Assembly (NCBI GenBank): GCA_023451375.1
Contig: JAEXZS010000061.1
Span: 1-64,000 of the forward strand
Direction: 5' to 3'
Origin: Pseudomonadota bacterium
GTDB taxonomy: Bacteria > Pseudomonadota > Alphaproteobacteria > Caulobacterales > Caulobacteraceae
Length of the DNA stretch: 64,000 bases
Shown piece by piece: positions 24,522 through 33,426 of this stretch (the first letter of the stretch is position 1; each line of letters starts with the position of its first letter). The translations under genes were made by a program, and so were the position numbers. The notes under the pieces are model-generated. The model saw nothing but the letters and a program-made list of their open reading frames with translations. It searched no databases and was not told where the DNA came from.

Positions 24522-26407
24522 GCCGCCTTTCCGGTCCGCGTCTGCTTCCTCCACAGCGCGGCGTACTCGCCGCCCACATGGGCCACCAGTTCATGGTGCG
24601 CGCCCCGCTCGACGATCCGGCCCGATTTCAACACCAGAATCTGGTCCGCGTCCGCCACCGTCGACAGCCGATGCGCCACCACCAGCGTCGTGCGGCCCGC
24701 CCGGGCCTTGCGCAGCGTCTTCTGGATCGCCGCCTCGGTGCGGCTGTCCAGCGCGCTGGTCGCCTCGTCCAGGATCAGGATGCAGGGGTCGGCCAGCAGC
24801 GCGCGCGCGATGCCGACGCGCTGGCGTTCGCCGCCCGACAGCTTCAGACCGCGCTCGCCGACCCGCGTGTCCATCCCCTCCGGCAGGCCGCGGATGAAGT
24901 CGGCCAGTTCGGCGCCCTCGGCCGCCGTCCAGATCGCCCGCTCGTCGGCGTCGGGCCGGGCGAATGCGATGTTGGCGGCGATGGTGTCGTTGAACAGGGC
25001 CACGTCCTGCGGCACCAGCGCCACCGCCGCCCGCAGCGATGACTGGGTCACCGAGCGTGCGTCATGGCCGTCGATCAGCACCCGGCCCTCCTGCGGGTCG
25101 AGCAGTCGCAGCGCCAGCTTGACGATTGTCGACTTGCCCGCGCCGGACGGACCGACCAGGGCGGTCGTCGTGCCCGGTGCGGCGAAGAAGCTGACGTCCT
25201 CCAGTCCGTTGGCCCGGGCGTCGTGGCGGAAGCCGACGTGCTCGAAGGCGATCGCCGCGCCGCGCGCGTCGGCGGGCCGGGGCAGCGCCATGGCGTTCGG
25301 CGCATCCGCCACCTGCGGCGTCTGGCGTGTCACCTTCAGCATCTCCTCCATGTCGATGAAGGACTGGCGGATTTCCCGATAGGCGAAGCCCAGGATGTTC
25401 AGCGGCGCGTAAAGGCTGATCATGATCAGCACCGCGGCCGTCACGTCGCCTGGCCCCATCCGACCGGCCGCCGCCTCGAACCCGGCCATCACCGCCATGA
25501 CGCCCAGGCCGAGGTTCATGATCAGCGCCTGGGCGCCGTTCAGCAGGTTCAGCGAGGTGTTCGCCTTCAGCGCCGCCTCGGTATAGGCGCCCAGCGCCCG
25601 GTCGTAGGTTTCGGCCGCGCGGCTCTCGGCTCCGAAGGACTTGACCGTCTCATAGTTCAGCAGGGCGTCCACCGAGACGCCCGCCGCCTCGGAATCGGCC
25701 GCGTTCATCACCCGCCGGTGCTCGAGGCGCCAGTTGGACATGGCGAAGGTGGCGATGGCGTAGATGACGACGACCATCACGGCGACGGCGGCGAACCGCC
25801 AGTCGTACTTGCCGCCCAGAACCGCCGCCGCCAGCACCAGCTCGAGCCCGGTCGGGATCAGGTTGAAGGCCAGGATGCGCAGCAGGAAGTCGACCGCGCG
25901 CGATCCTCGATCCAGCGTCCGCGACAGCGCGCCGGAACGCTTCGTCTGATGAAAGTCCATCGACAGGCTCAGCGCGTGGGCGAAGGCCTCGGCCGCCGTC
26001 GTCCGCTGCGCGGCCGCCCGGACCGGCGCGAAGGCCACGTCCGACGCCAGCGGGGTCGCCGCCGACAGGAACCGCACCACCGCCCAGCCGATCGCGAAAC
26101 CGGCGAATCCCAACCCGACCGCGGCGGCGGCGCCCTGCCCGGCCGCCAGTCGGTTCACCGCCGCGCCGAGCATCAGCGGCGCCAGCACGCCCAACCCCTT
26201 GCCCGCCAGCGTCAGGCCGATCGCCGCCGTCAGCCGCAGGCGCAGCTGCGGCGCGCCGGAACGCGCGACCAGCCGCACCAGGTCCGCCAGCGCCTTCAGC
26301 GTCGGCGGCCCGTCGATTCCGTCCTGTGAACTCCCCGCCTGCTGCGCCTTGGTGAGAGGATCGCGACGGCTTCCGGAGCGCTCTCCGCGCATGGCCATGC
26401 GCCGCAT
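24509..26407 (-). CDS. ABC transporter, fused permease-ATPase, Atm1/HMT1 type
   Basis: A 632-residue half-transporter. The membrane domain (about residues 50-345) is followed by an ATPase with Walker A 'GPSGAGKST', Q-loop 'VPQDVALFNDTI', signature 'LSGGERQRVGIARAL', Walker B 'ILILDEATSALD' and H-loop 'VVAHRLSTV'. The permease segment 'DALLNYETVKSFGAE' and 'MDFHQTKRSGALSRTLDRGSRAVDFLLR' is characteristic of the Atm1 subfamily, which exports glutathione-linked compounds or iron-sulfur precursors. Alternative start codons lie within the first 6 residues. Confidence 0.9.
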   Translation of the reverse strand: MRRMAMRGERSGSRRDPLTKAQQAGSSQDGIDGPPTLKALADLVRLVARSGAPQLRLRLTAAIGLTLAGKGLGVLAPLMLGAAVNRLAAGQGAAAAVGLGFAGFAIGWAVVRFLSAATPLASDVAFAPVRAAAQRTTAAEAFAHALSLSMDFHQTKRSGALSRTLDRGSRAVDFLLRILAFNLIPTGLELVLAAAVLGGKYDWRFAAVAVMVVVIYAIATFAMSNWRLEHRRVMNAADSEAAGVSVDALLNYETVKSFGAESRAAETYDRALGAYTEAALKANTSLNLLNGAQALIMNLGLGVMAVMAGFEAAAGRMGPGDVTAAVLIMISLYAPLNILGFAYREIRQSFIDMEEMLKVTRQTPQVADAPNAMALPRPADARGAAIAFEHVGFRHDARANGLEDVSFFAAPGTTTALVGPSGAGKSTIVKLALRLLDPQEGRVLIDGHDARSVTQSSLRAAVALVPQDVALFNDTIAANIAFARPDADERAIWTAAEGAELADFIRGLPEGMDTRVGERGLKLSGGERQRVGIARALLADPCILILDEATSALDSRTEAAIQKTLRKARAGRTTLVVAHRLSTVADADQILVLKSGRIVERGAHHELVAHVGGEYAALWRKQTRTGKAAQPA

Positions 26408-26439
26408 ATGGGCGAGCTATGCGGCTGCGGAAAGGCCTA

Positions 26440-27453
26440 TTACAGCCCCGCGATCGCTTCGATCAATTCATCCACCGCTTCCGCCTGCGTCGCCCACGAA
26501 CAGACGAAGCGCACCGACCCGTCATCGAACGCGTAGCAGGCCCAGCCCAGGGCGTTCAGCGCGGCGTGCGCCTCCGTCGGCATGCGCACGAACACGGCGT
26601 TGGCCTGTACAGGATGGGCCAGCACGAAGCGCGAGCGCGCGGCGATCCCGTCGGCCAGCCGCTGCGCCATCAGATTGGCGTGGGCGCCGCCCGCCTCCCA
26701 GTCGCCGCTTTCCAGCAGGCCCAGCATCGGTCCGGCCAGCAGCCGCGCCTTCGACGCCGTCTGCCCCGCCTGCTTCAGCCGATTGTCCAGGCGCCGCCCC
26801 AGCGTCTTGTCGAACAGGACGATGGCCTCGGCGCAGTTCGCCCCCGCCTTCGCCCCGCCGAACACCAGCACGTCCACGCCCAGGCGCGGAATGTCCTTCA
26901 GGTCAAACCCCGCCGCCGCCGCATTGGCCAGTCGCGCCCCATCCAGGTGCACGCCGTAACCCAGCGCCTTCACCGGCTCGATCAGGTGACGCAGCTCCTC
27001 TTCGGTATAGACCGCGCCATACTCCGTCGCCTGGGTCAGGCTCAGCGCCGCCGGCGGCTGGCGATGGCCCACTTCCGGCTCGGCCAGCTGCGCCTTCAGG
27101 GCCAGCGGATCGATCTTGCCGGAGAAGCCCGGCAGGCCGATCAACCCCAGTCCCTGGCCGAAGAAGCCGGGCGCCCCTGTCTCGTCGGTGCAGACATGGG
27201 CGGCGTTGTGCGCCATCACCGCCTCGAACGGGAGCGCCAGCATCGACAGGGCGATGGCGTTGGCCGCCGTGCCGCTGAAGACGAAGCGGATGTCGGCGTC
27301 CGCGTCCAGCCTCTGGCGGATCTGGTCCGCGGCCCGTGCTGTGACGTCGTCGGCCCCGTAGGCGCGCGCGAACCCCTCGTTGGCCCGGATCAGGCCCTGG
27401 ACCGCGCTCGGCGCCATGCCGGCGGTGTTGTCGGAACCGAAGTCGTAGCGCAT
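26440..27453 (-). CDS. ltaE: Low-specificity threonine aldolase
   Basis: A 337-residue PLP enzyme that splits threonine or allo-threonine to glycine and acetaldehyde. The PLP lysine is Lys202 in 'VLVFGGAKAGANCAEAIV', with the cofactor-binding Asp/Arg in 'VHLDGARLANAA'. 'DFGSDNTAGMAP' is a typical N-terminus. Its start codon shares one base with the stop of the upstream mechanosensitive-channel gene (TGATG on the minus strand), so the two form an operon. Confidence 0.92.
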   Translation of the reverse strand: MRYDFGSDNTAGMAPSAVQGLIRANEGFARAYGADDVTARAADQIRQRLDADADIRFVFSGTAANAIALSMLALPFEAVMAHNAAHVCTDETGAPGFFGQGLGLIGLPGFSGKIDPLALKAQLAEPEVGHRQPPAALSLTQATEYGAVYTEEELRHLIEPVKALGYGVHLDGARLANAAAAGFDLKDIPRLGVDVLVFGGAKAGANCAEAIVLFDKTLGRRLDNRLKQAGQTASKARLLAGPMLGLLESGDWEAGGAHANLMAQRLADGIAARSRFVLAHPVQANAVFVRMPTEAHAALNALGWACYAFDDGSVRFVCSWATQAEAVDELIEAIAGL

Positions 27454-28400
27454 CAGCTCCGCTCCGCCGTCAGGTGGCTGTCGGGATCCTCGACGGTGCG
27501 GACGCGAACGACGGGCATCACGTCCTCGTCGCCATAAGGCACCGCCACCTGATGCGGGAACGGAATCTCGATGCCGGCCTTATCCAGCGCCTCCTTGCCG
27601 CCCTGCATCAGGTCGGCCTGGGTCTGCCACCAGTCCTCGACCTTGACCCAGGCGTGCAGGGTCACCTGCACCGCGCTGTCCAGCAGGCCCGTCACCCCGG
27701 TCCAGGGCGTGGGATCGTGCAACACCTTCTCGTGCGTCTCGGCCACGCCGGCGAGGACGGCGCGCGCTTGCGTGAGATCCTCGCCGTAGCCGACCGTGAA
27801 GTTGATCTCGATCCGTCGTGTGTGCTGGCCGGTAAGATTGGTGACCGTGTCGCTCAGCACCTTGGAATTGGGAATGACGATCTTGTGGTTGTTGGCGTTC
27901 GACAACTGGGTCGTGAACAGGTCCAACCGCTGCACCGTGCCGGCGATCCCGCCCACGTCGATGACCTCTCCCACCCGGTAAGGTCTCAGGATCAACAGCA
28001 TGATGCCGGACGCGACGTTCGACAGCGTTCCCTGCAGCGCCAGGCCAACGGCCAGGGAGGCGGCCCCCAGCACGGCGATGATGGAGGTCGTCTGCACGCC
28101 CAGCCGCTGCAGCACGGCGATCATGCCGATGATGATCACCACCACCCGCACCACCTGCACCGCGAAGCTCAGGACGGTGGGATCGTGGCGGAAGCCCCGC
28201 ACCTTCGACAGCCCGTTCCTCGCGGCCCGCGACGCCCATTTCGAGGCGAACAGGGTGATGGCGAAGATGAGCGCCGCGATGCTCAGATTGATGGCGAAGT
28301 CGCCGGCCAGGTCGACCAACTTGGCGATCAGGGCGGCGTCGACGGCGACCGCCTGGCGGCCGGCCGCCACGGCCTCGGCGATGGGGGTGGCGTTGGACAT
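27453..28400 (-). CDS. Small-conductance mechanosensitive channel (MscS family)
   Basis: A 315-residue inner-membrane channel that opens under membrane tension. The N-terminus has TM helices at about residues 30-55, 80-105 and 110-135; the pore helix is the Gly/Ala-rich 'IIAVLGAASLAVGLALQGTLSNVASGIMLL'. The beta domain 'RPYRVGEVIDVGGIAGTVQRLDLFTTQL' and 'NNHKIVIPNSKVLSDTVTNLT' is diagnostic of MscS. It is the first gene of a pair with ltaE and is divergent from the CPA2 antiporter. Confidence 0.95.
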   Translation of the reverse strand: MSNATPIAEAVAAGRQAVAVDAALIAKLVDLAGDFAINLSIAALIFAITLFASKWASRAARNGLSKVRGFRHDPTVLSFAVQVVRVVVIIIGMIAVLQRLGVQTTSIIAVLGAASLAVGLALQGTLSNVASGIMLLILRPYRVGEVIDVGGIAGTVQRLDLFTTQLSNANNHKIVIPNSKVLSDTVTNLTGQHTRRIEINFTVGYGEDLTQARAVLAGVAETHEKVLHDPTPWTGVTGLLDSAVQVTLHAWVKVEDWWQTQADLMQGGKEALDKAGIEIPFPHQVAVPYGDEDVMPVVRVRTVEDPDSHLTAERS

Positions 28401-28567
28401 GCGGCGGGTCTAACGCCTCAGCCGCCGATTGGAACCCCGTGGCGGGAATTTCGAGCAGGGCGCCGCATCAAGGTGCGCGACACCAGGTCACCTTGCCGAA
28501 TCGCGCAACCCTCACCAACTGCAAAGCAATTCCCCACGCCGACCCGCCGCCCGCCGCAGGAGCCCCG

Positions 28568-29821
28568 ATGCAGCATGCCGACAGCCTGATTCTCACCCTG
28601 GTCGGGGGCTTCGTCCTCGCCTTCGTGTTCGGCATGTTGGCCCATCGGCTGAAGCTGTCGCCTTTGGTCGGTTATCTCGTCGCCGGGGTGCTGGTGGGGC
28701 CCTATACGGCGGGCTTCGTCGCCGACACCGAGCTGGCGCCGCAGTTGGCGGAGATCGGCGTCATCCTGCTGATGTTCGGCGTCGGCCTGCACTTCTCGCC
28801 CAAGGACCTGATGCAGGTGCGCAAGGTCGCCGTGCCCGGGGCGCTGGGCCAGATCGCCGCCGCCACCGTGCTGGGCTGGGCCCTGGGCCGCTTCGTGCTG
28901 AAGCTGACCGACGTGGAGGCGCTGCTGATGGGCTTCGCCCTGTCGGTCGCCTCCACCGTGGTGCTGCTGCGCGCGCTGGAGGAACGCAAACAGGTCAAGG
29001 GCGAGATCGGCCGCATCGCCGTCGGCTGGCTGATCGTCGAGGACCTGGTCATCGTCATCGCCCTGGTCATGCTGCCCATGGTCGTCATCCCGGCGGGCAC
29101 GCCGATGGACCTCAGCGCTCTGGGCGCCAACGTGGGCTGGACCCTGCTGAAGGTGGCCCTGTTCGTCGCCGGCATGCTGGTCATCGGCGGCAAAGTCATG
29201 CCGTGGCTGCTGATCCGCATCGCCCACACCAAGTCGCGCGAGCTCTTCACGCTCGGGGTGTTGGCCATCGCGCTGGGCATCGCCTGGGTGGCGTACTTCC
29301 TGTTCCACTCCTTCGCGCTCGGCGCCTTCCTCGCCGGCCTGGTGATGAACGCCTCGCCGCTCGGCCACAACGCCGCCGAGCGGTCGCTGCCGCTGCGCGA
29401 CGCCTTCGCCGTGCTGTTCTTCGTTTCGGTCGGGATGCTGTTCGACCCGATGATCGTGGTGCGCCAGCCCTGGGCCGTGCTTGGCGTTCTCGGCATCATC
29501 ATCGTCGGCAAGTCGCTGGCGGCGCTGGTGATCACCAAACAGTTCGGCCTGGATCGTCCGACGGGCTTCACCGTCGCCGCCAGCCTGGCCCAGATCGGCG
29601 AATTCTCCTTCATCCTGGCCGCGCTCGGCGTCAGCCTGGGCGCCATGAGCCGCGAGACCCACGACCTGATCCTGGCCGCCGCCCTGCTGTCGATCTCGCT
29701 GAACCCGTTCGTGTTCAAGCTGACCGACCGCCTCGGCGGCAAGCCGAAGCCGCCGAGGAATCCCGCCGGATCGCCCCCCGCCGACGGTCCCGTCACCGAC
29801 GCGGTCAGCCCGCCGGCCTGA
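28568..29821 (+). CDS. CPA2-family cation:proton antiporter (exchanger domain only)
   Basis: A 417-residue membrane protein with about 12-13 helices, of the KefB/YbaL-type monovalent cation:proton antiporter family. 'GYLVAGVLVGPYTAGF', 'LAEIGVILLMFGVGLHFS', 'LSVASTVVLLRALEE' and 'LAQIGEFSFILAALG' are typical. YbaL-like proteins usually continue about 140 residues into a TrkA-N (RCK) domain; this one ends after a short Pro-rich tail, so the nucleotide-gating domain is missing. The start at 28568 has AGGAG 5 bases upstream; a longer in-frame reading back to 28439 is unlikely. Confidence 0.88.
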   Translation: MQHADSLILTLVGGFVLAFVFGMLAHRLKLSPLVGYLVAGVLVGPYTAGFVADTELAPQLAEIGVILLMFGVGLHFSPKDLMQVRKVAVPGALGQIAAATVLGWALGRFVLKLTDVEALLMGFALSVASTVVLLRALEERKQVKGEIGRIAVGWLIVEDLVIVIALVMLPMVVIPAGTPMDLSALGANVGWTLLKVALFVAGMLVIGGKVMPWLLIRIAHTKSRELFTLGVLAIALGIAWVAYFLFHSFALGAFLAGLVMNASPLGHNAAERSLPLRDAFAVLFFVSVGMLFDPMIVVRQPWAVLGVLGIIIVGKSLAALVITKQFGLDRPTGFTVAASLAQIGEFSFILAALGVSLGAMSRETHDLILAAALLSISLNPFVFKLTDRLGGKPKPPRNPAGSPPADGPVTDAVSPPA

Positions 29822-29879
29822 TCCGACAAACGTCGTCGCTCCCGCTTGCGGGCGGCGGCGGCGGCGCTATCGTCGCCCC

Positions 29880-30092
29880 ATGGACATCAGCGCTTCCGAC
29901 CTGGCCTCCCTGCACTACGGCGACGGCGAATACGCCGTGCTTCGGCCCGGGCGCTTCGTCCGCTGCGCCGTGACGGACCGGGCGATCCCGCTGGAGGCCC
30001 TGCGCTACTGGAGCCCCACGCGCCAGGAAGCCTACTGGAGCCCCGCCGAGTTCATCGCCCGCATGCGGGTGCCGGCCGAAGATCAGGCCTGA
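29880..30092 (+). CDS. DUF2093-family small protein
   Basis: A 70-residue protein matching the DUF2093 family of alphaproteobacteria: 'LHYGDGEYAVLRPGRFVRCAVTDRAIPLEALRYWS', then 'QEAYWSPAEF'. It is soluble and has one cysteine. The function is unknown. Its 3' end overlaps the convergent acyltransferase gene by 10 bases. Confidence 0.85.
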   Translation: MDISASDLASLHYGDGEYAVLRPGRFVRCAVTDRAIPLEALRYWSPTRQEAYWSPAEFIARMRVPAEDQA

Positions 30093-30982
30093 CGGTCCAG
30101 CGCCGCATAGACCTTGTCGGGCCACCGCTTGTGGACCCAGAACCAGTCCACCGGATGTTCGCGCACCCGATCCTCGACGAAGCTGTTCGCCGCCTGGACG
30201 CCGGCCAGGACATCGGCGGCCTTGTCCTCGCTTTCGCCGACCACGATCGGCTCGTGCGCCGTGACGCGGAATCGCACGCCCGGCAGGCGTGTCACCGACA
30301 GCGGCTGCATGATGGTCCCGAACTTCAGCGCCAGGCGCGCGGCGCCGGGCGAGGCGTTGACCGGCTGGCCGAAGAACTCGACCTCCGGCCCCTGGTTGTA
30401 CTTCTGGTCAACCAGCAGGGCGATCGAATCGCCCCGCTTCATTCCCGCCATCAGCTCGCGCGTCCCGTCGCCCTTGGGCGCGAACAGGCGGATGCCGTAC
30501 CGCTCGCGGCTCTGGCGGATCAGGACGTCGACGTAGGGGTTGTTGGCGGCGCGATAGGTCACCTGGCACGGCACGCCCGAGGCCATGATCACCGCCGCCA
30601 TGACCTCGAAGTTCGCCAGGTGGCCCGAGATCAGCACCGCCGGCCTGCCGCTGTCGCGGATGGCGTGCAGCCGCTCCATGCCGACCACCTCGACCCGCCC
30701 GCCCTCGGGCGTCAGCCTGTCCATGACCGCCAGTTCGGCGAAGGTGCGCCCCGTCTGGTCCCATTGATCAACAGCCAGCCGGTCGCGCTCGGCCTGCGGC
30801 ATGTCGGGAAAGGCGATCCGCAGATTGCGCATCACCGTCTTCTGTGTCCCGGTCATCGGGCCCAGCGTCTTCAGCAGCCAGCCGCCCAGCGCCGACGCCC
30901 GCTCCACGCCCAGCAGGCGCAGAAAGGCGAACAGCGACCGGAAGGCTACCGCCTCCAGCCGCCAGATCAGATCCTGCCGCAT
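30083..30982 (-). CDS. Lipid A biosynthesis lauroyl/myristoyl acyltransferase (LpxL/HtrB family)
   Basis: A 299-residue inner-membrane-associated acyltransferase that adds secondary acyl chains to lipid A. The catalytic HxxxxE motif is in 'SGHLANFEVMA', with 'ISGHL', 'YRAANNP' and 'LLVDQKYNQGPEVEFFGQ' as in the family. An N-terminal hydrophobic helix precedes it. The ATG at 30982 gives the normal start 'MRQDLIWRLEAVAFRS'. In-frame codons continue upstream through a tandem 39-base duplication that I do not think is translated. Confidence 0.93.
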   Translation of the reverse strand: MRQDLIWRLEAVAFRSLFAFLRLLGVERASALGGWLLKTLGPMTGTQKTVMRNLRIAFPDMPQAERDRLAVDQWDQTGRTFAELAVMDRLTPEGGRVEVVGMERLHAIRDSGRPAVLISGHLANFEVMAAVIMASGVPCQVTYRAANNPYVDVLIRQSRERYGIRLFAPKGDGTRELMAGMKRGDSIALLVDQKYNQGPEVEFFGQPVNASPGAARLALKFGTIMQPLSVTRLPGVRFRVTAHEPIVVGESEDKAADVLAGVQAANSFVEDRVREHPVDWFWVHKRWPDKVYAALDRQA

Positions 30983-30994
30983 ACTCGCTGCGCC

Positions 30995-31058
30995 ACCGCC
31001 CTTCGGGCTGCTTGAGCGCATTTCGTTGGCGCTACCGCCCTTCGGGCTGCTTGAGCGC
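30995..31058. repeat. Tandem duplication, 25-base core, 39-base period
   Basis: The 25-base core beginning ACCGCCCTTCGGGCTGCTTG occurs at 30995-31019 and again identically at 31034-31058. Each copy contains a small CGCCCTTCGGGC-type hairpin. The pair lies between the SDR gene and the lipid A acyltransferase start, so it sits in the leader of the latter. Confidence 0.75.
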
Positions 31059-31070
31059 CAATCAGTCCGT

Positions 31071-31841
31071 TCACCAGGCAATCGTCAATCCGCCGTCCAC
31101 CACCAGGGTCTGGCCGGTCACATAGGCCGACGCAGGGCTGCACAGATAGACCGCCGTGCCCGCGATTTCATCGGGCTGGCCGATCCTTTTCAGCGGCGCG
31201 GGATCGGTGACCGTCTTCAGCAGCTCGGGGTTCTCCCACAGGTATTTGGCGAAGTCGGTCTGCACCAGGCCCGGCGCTATGCAGTTCACCCGCACGTTCG
31301 ACGGCCCGTATTCCACGGCAAGGTTGCGCACCAGCTGCATGTCTGCGGCCTTGGAGATGTTGTAGGCCCCGATCAGGGCGTTGCCGCGCAGGCCGCCGAT
31401 CGACGAAATTACCAGGATGGCGCCGTCCTTCCGCTCCAGCATCTGCGGCGCGACCATCTGGATCAGCCAGTGGTTGGAGATGACGTTGTTCTGCAGGATC
31501 TTCTCGAACTGCTCGTCGGCGATGCCCGCCATCGGCCCGGCGTAGGGATTGGTCGCCGCGTTGCAGACCAGGAGGTCGATCTTGCCGAACGCCGCATTGG
31601 TCTCATCGACCAGCCGCTGCAGTTCCTCCTTAGAGGCGATGTTGGCGGGAACCGCGATCGCCCGGCCCTCGCCGTACTTGCCGTTGATCTCGGCGGCGAC
31701 CGCGTCGCACGGTCCGGCCTTGCGCGAGGAGATGACGACCTTCGCCCCATGTTCGGCCAGCCGCTCGGCGATGGCCTTGCCGATTCCGCGTGACGAGCCG
31801 GTGATGACGGCGACCTTCCCGGTCAGATCGAACAGTTCCAT
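31071..31841 (-). CDS. SDR-family oxidoreductase
   Basis: A 256-residue classical short-chain dehydrogenase/reductase. NAD(P) binding is by TGxxxGIG ('ITGSSRGIGKAIA'); the structural motif NNAG is replaced by 'VCNAATNPY'. The catalytic Ser is in 'ISSIGG' and the Tyr-xxx-Lys in 'YNISKAA'. The C-terminal 'GQTLVVDGGLTI' is typical of the FabG-like branch. The substrate is not predictable. It is upstream of and co-oriented with the acyltransferase. Confidence 0.92.
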   Translation of the reverse strand: MELFDLTGKVAVITGSSRGIGKAIAERLAEHGAKVVISSRKAGPCDAVAAEINGKYGEGRAIAVPANIASKEELQRLVDETNAAFGKIDLLVCNAATNPYAGPMAGIADEQFEKILQNNVISNHWLIQMVAPQMLERKDGAILVISSIGGLRGNALIGAYNISKAADMQLVRNLAVEYGPSNVRVNCIAPGLVQTDFAKYLWENPELLKTVTDPAPLKRIGQPDEIAGTAVYLCSPASAYVTGQTLVVDGGLTIAW

Positions 31842-31947
31842 GCGTTTCCCCTTGTTTCCGGCGGGGATATTTCCCGCACCGCTCTAGCCGAACGCCATTG
31901 ATACCCCGATACTCGGGCGATTCCATCCGGGAGCGGCCAGCGCCACG

Positions 31948-33222
31948 ATGCGCAACATCACCACGGGCTTCCTCTACTTCGCCTATCTGTTCCTCGGCCT
32001 GACCGTGGGCGCCTTCCTGTGGCGCGCCGGACTGGGGATCGGCGCGGGCGTCGCCGGCGCCCTGGGCGCGCTGGGCCTGCTCGGCGCCTTTCACGGCATC
32101 GTCACCGGCGCCGCCGCGCGCCGTGCGCTGAAGAAGGAGATCGCCCAGGTCCGCGAGGCGCACCGCCTGCTGGCCGATGCGATGGAATCGACGCAGGGCG
32201 CGCTGACCGAACTGGCCGAGGCGATCGAGAGCGGCGCCCTGGCCGGCGCCGACCAACTGACCGGCGAGGTCCGCATGCTGGAGGGCCTGGTCCAGCAGAT
32301 GAGCGACAGCATCGACCAGCGCCTGTCCGCCGCCCCGACCCTCGGCCTGGACACCTTCGAGGGCCGCCGCCACGCCCAGTCCAGTCTGCTGCTGCACACC
32401 ATCCACGAGGCGCTCAGCGAGAACCGCGTCGACCTGTATCTCCAGCCGGTCGTCTCCCTGCCCCAGCGCCGGACCATCTTCTACGAGAGCTTCACCCGCC
32501 TGCGCGACGCCTCCGACCGGGTCATGATGCCGGCCGAGTATCTGTCGATCGCCGAGGGCGAAGGGCTGGTGCCCGCCATCGACAACCTGCTGCTGTTCCG
32601 CTGCGCCCAGATCGTGCGCCGGCTGGCGCGGCAGGATCGCAAGGTCGGCGTCTTCTGCAACGTGGCCCTGACCAGCCTGGGCGACGACGCCTTCTTCCCC
32701 AAGTTCCTGGATTTCCTCAGCGAGAACCGCGACCTGAACCAGGCCCTGATCTTCGAACTGGGCCAGGCCACCTTCGACGCGCGCGGCGCGGTCGAGGCGC
32801 GCAACATGGCCAAGCTGGCCGATCTGGGCTTCCGCTTCTCGCTGGACAAGGTGCAGACGCTTGACCTCGACTTCGCCGACCTGCAGCGCTCGGACGTGAA
32901 GTTCATCAAGGTCTCGGCGGACCTGCTGATCGAGCAGCTGCTGGACCTCGACGGCGGCGCGCCGCTGCGCTCCATGCCCGACATCCAGGCCGCCGACTTC
33001 GCCGCCCTGACCCGCCGTTACGGCGTCGAGGTCATCGCCGAGAAGGTCGAGAACGAGCGCCAGGTGGTCGACATCCTCGAACTGGATGTCGCCATGGGCC
33101 AGGGCCACCTGTTCGGCGAGCCCCGCGCCATCAAGGAGCAGGTGCTGGCGGAAACCGATCCCCCCGCCGAGTTCCTGCGCTCCACCCTGCGCAGCGCGGA
33201 ACAGCGTCGCCGCTTCCACTGA
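31948..33222 (+). CDS. tipF: TipF-like degenerate EAL-domain protein
   Basis: A 424-residue protein with two N-terminal hydrophobic helices (about residues 6-25 and 30-52), a coiled-coil region (about 58-125) and a C-terminal EAL domain (about 150-400). Several catalytic positions have changed: the EAL motif reads ESF, the DDFG motif reads 'SLDKVQT' and the QGxLFG motif reads 'GQGHLFG'. A degenerate EAL with this topology fits TipF, the c-di-GMP-binding flagellar assembly and positioning factor of Caulobacter, which binds but does not hydrolyse the nucleotide. The symbol is inferred from architecture. Confidence 0.72.
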   Translation: MRNITTGFLYFAYLFLGLTVGAFLWRAGLGIGAGVAGALGALGLLGAFHGIVTGAAARRALKKEIAQVREAHRLLADAMESTQGALTELAEAIESGALAGADQLTGEVRMLEGLVQQMSDSIDQRLSAAPTLGLDTFEGRRHAQSSLLLHTIHEALSENRVDLYLQPVVSLPQRRTIFYESFTRLRDASDRVMMPAEYLSIAEGEGLVPAIDNLLLFRCAQIVRRLARQDRKVGVFCNVALTSLGDDAFFPKFLDFLSENRDLNQALIFELGQATFDARGAVEARNMAKLADLGFRFSLDKVQTLDLDFADLQRSDVKFIKVSADLLIEQLLDLDGGAPLRSMPDIQAADFAALTRRYGVEVIAEKVENERQVVDILELDVAMGQGHLFGEPRAIKEQVLAETDPPAEFLRSTLRSAEQRRRFH

Positions 33223-33236
33223 GGTCCCTCCCATCA

Positions 33237-33366
33237 TCGTCCTTCCGGGGCGTCCGAAGGACGAACCCGGAACCCAAGGGATTTCATCCCGCGCCCAATG
33301 CAGCGGTCAGCATGACTGCGGTCCTGGGTTCCGGGTTCCTCGCTCCGCTCGGCCCCGGAAGGACGA
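33237..33366. repeat. Large palindromic intergenic element
   Basis: A 130-base non-coding block is bounded by perfect 15-base inverted ends, TCGTCCTTCCGGGGC (33237-33251) and GCCCCGGAAGGACGA (33352-33366). A second inverted pair lies inside: GAACCCGGAACCCAAGG (33263-33279) and CCTGGGTTCCGGGTTC (33323-33338). Elements of this spelling are common dispersed repeats in proteobacterial chromosomes. Confidence 0.75.
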
Positions 33367-33426
33367 ATGAAGGGAGGTGGGCGACCGGCCTTCTCCCCCT
33401 TGGAGAGACCGGCTAAGACCCCACGC

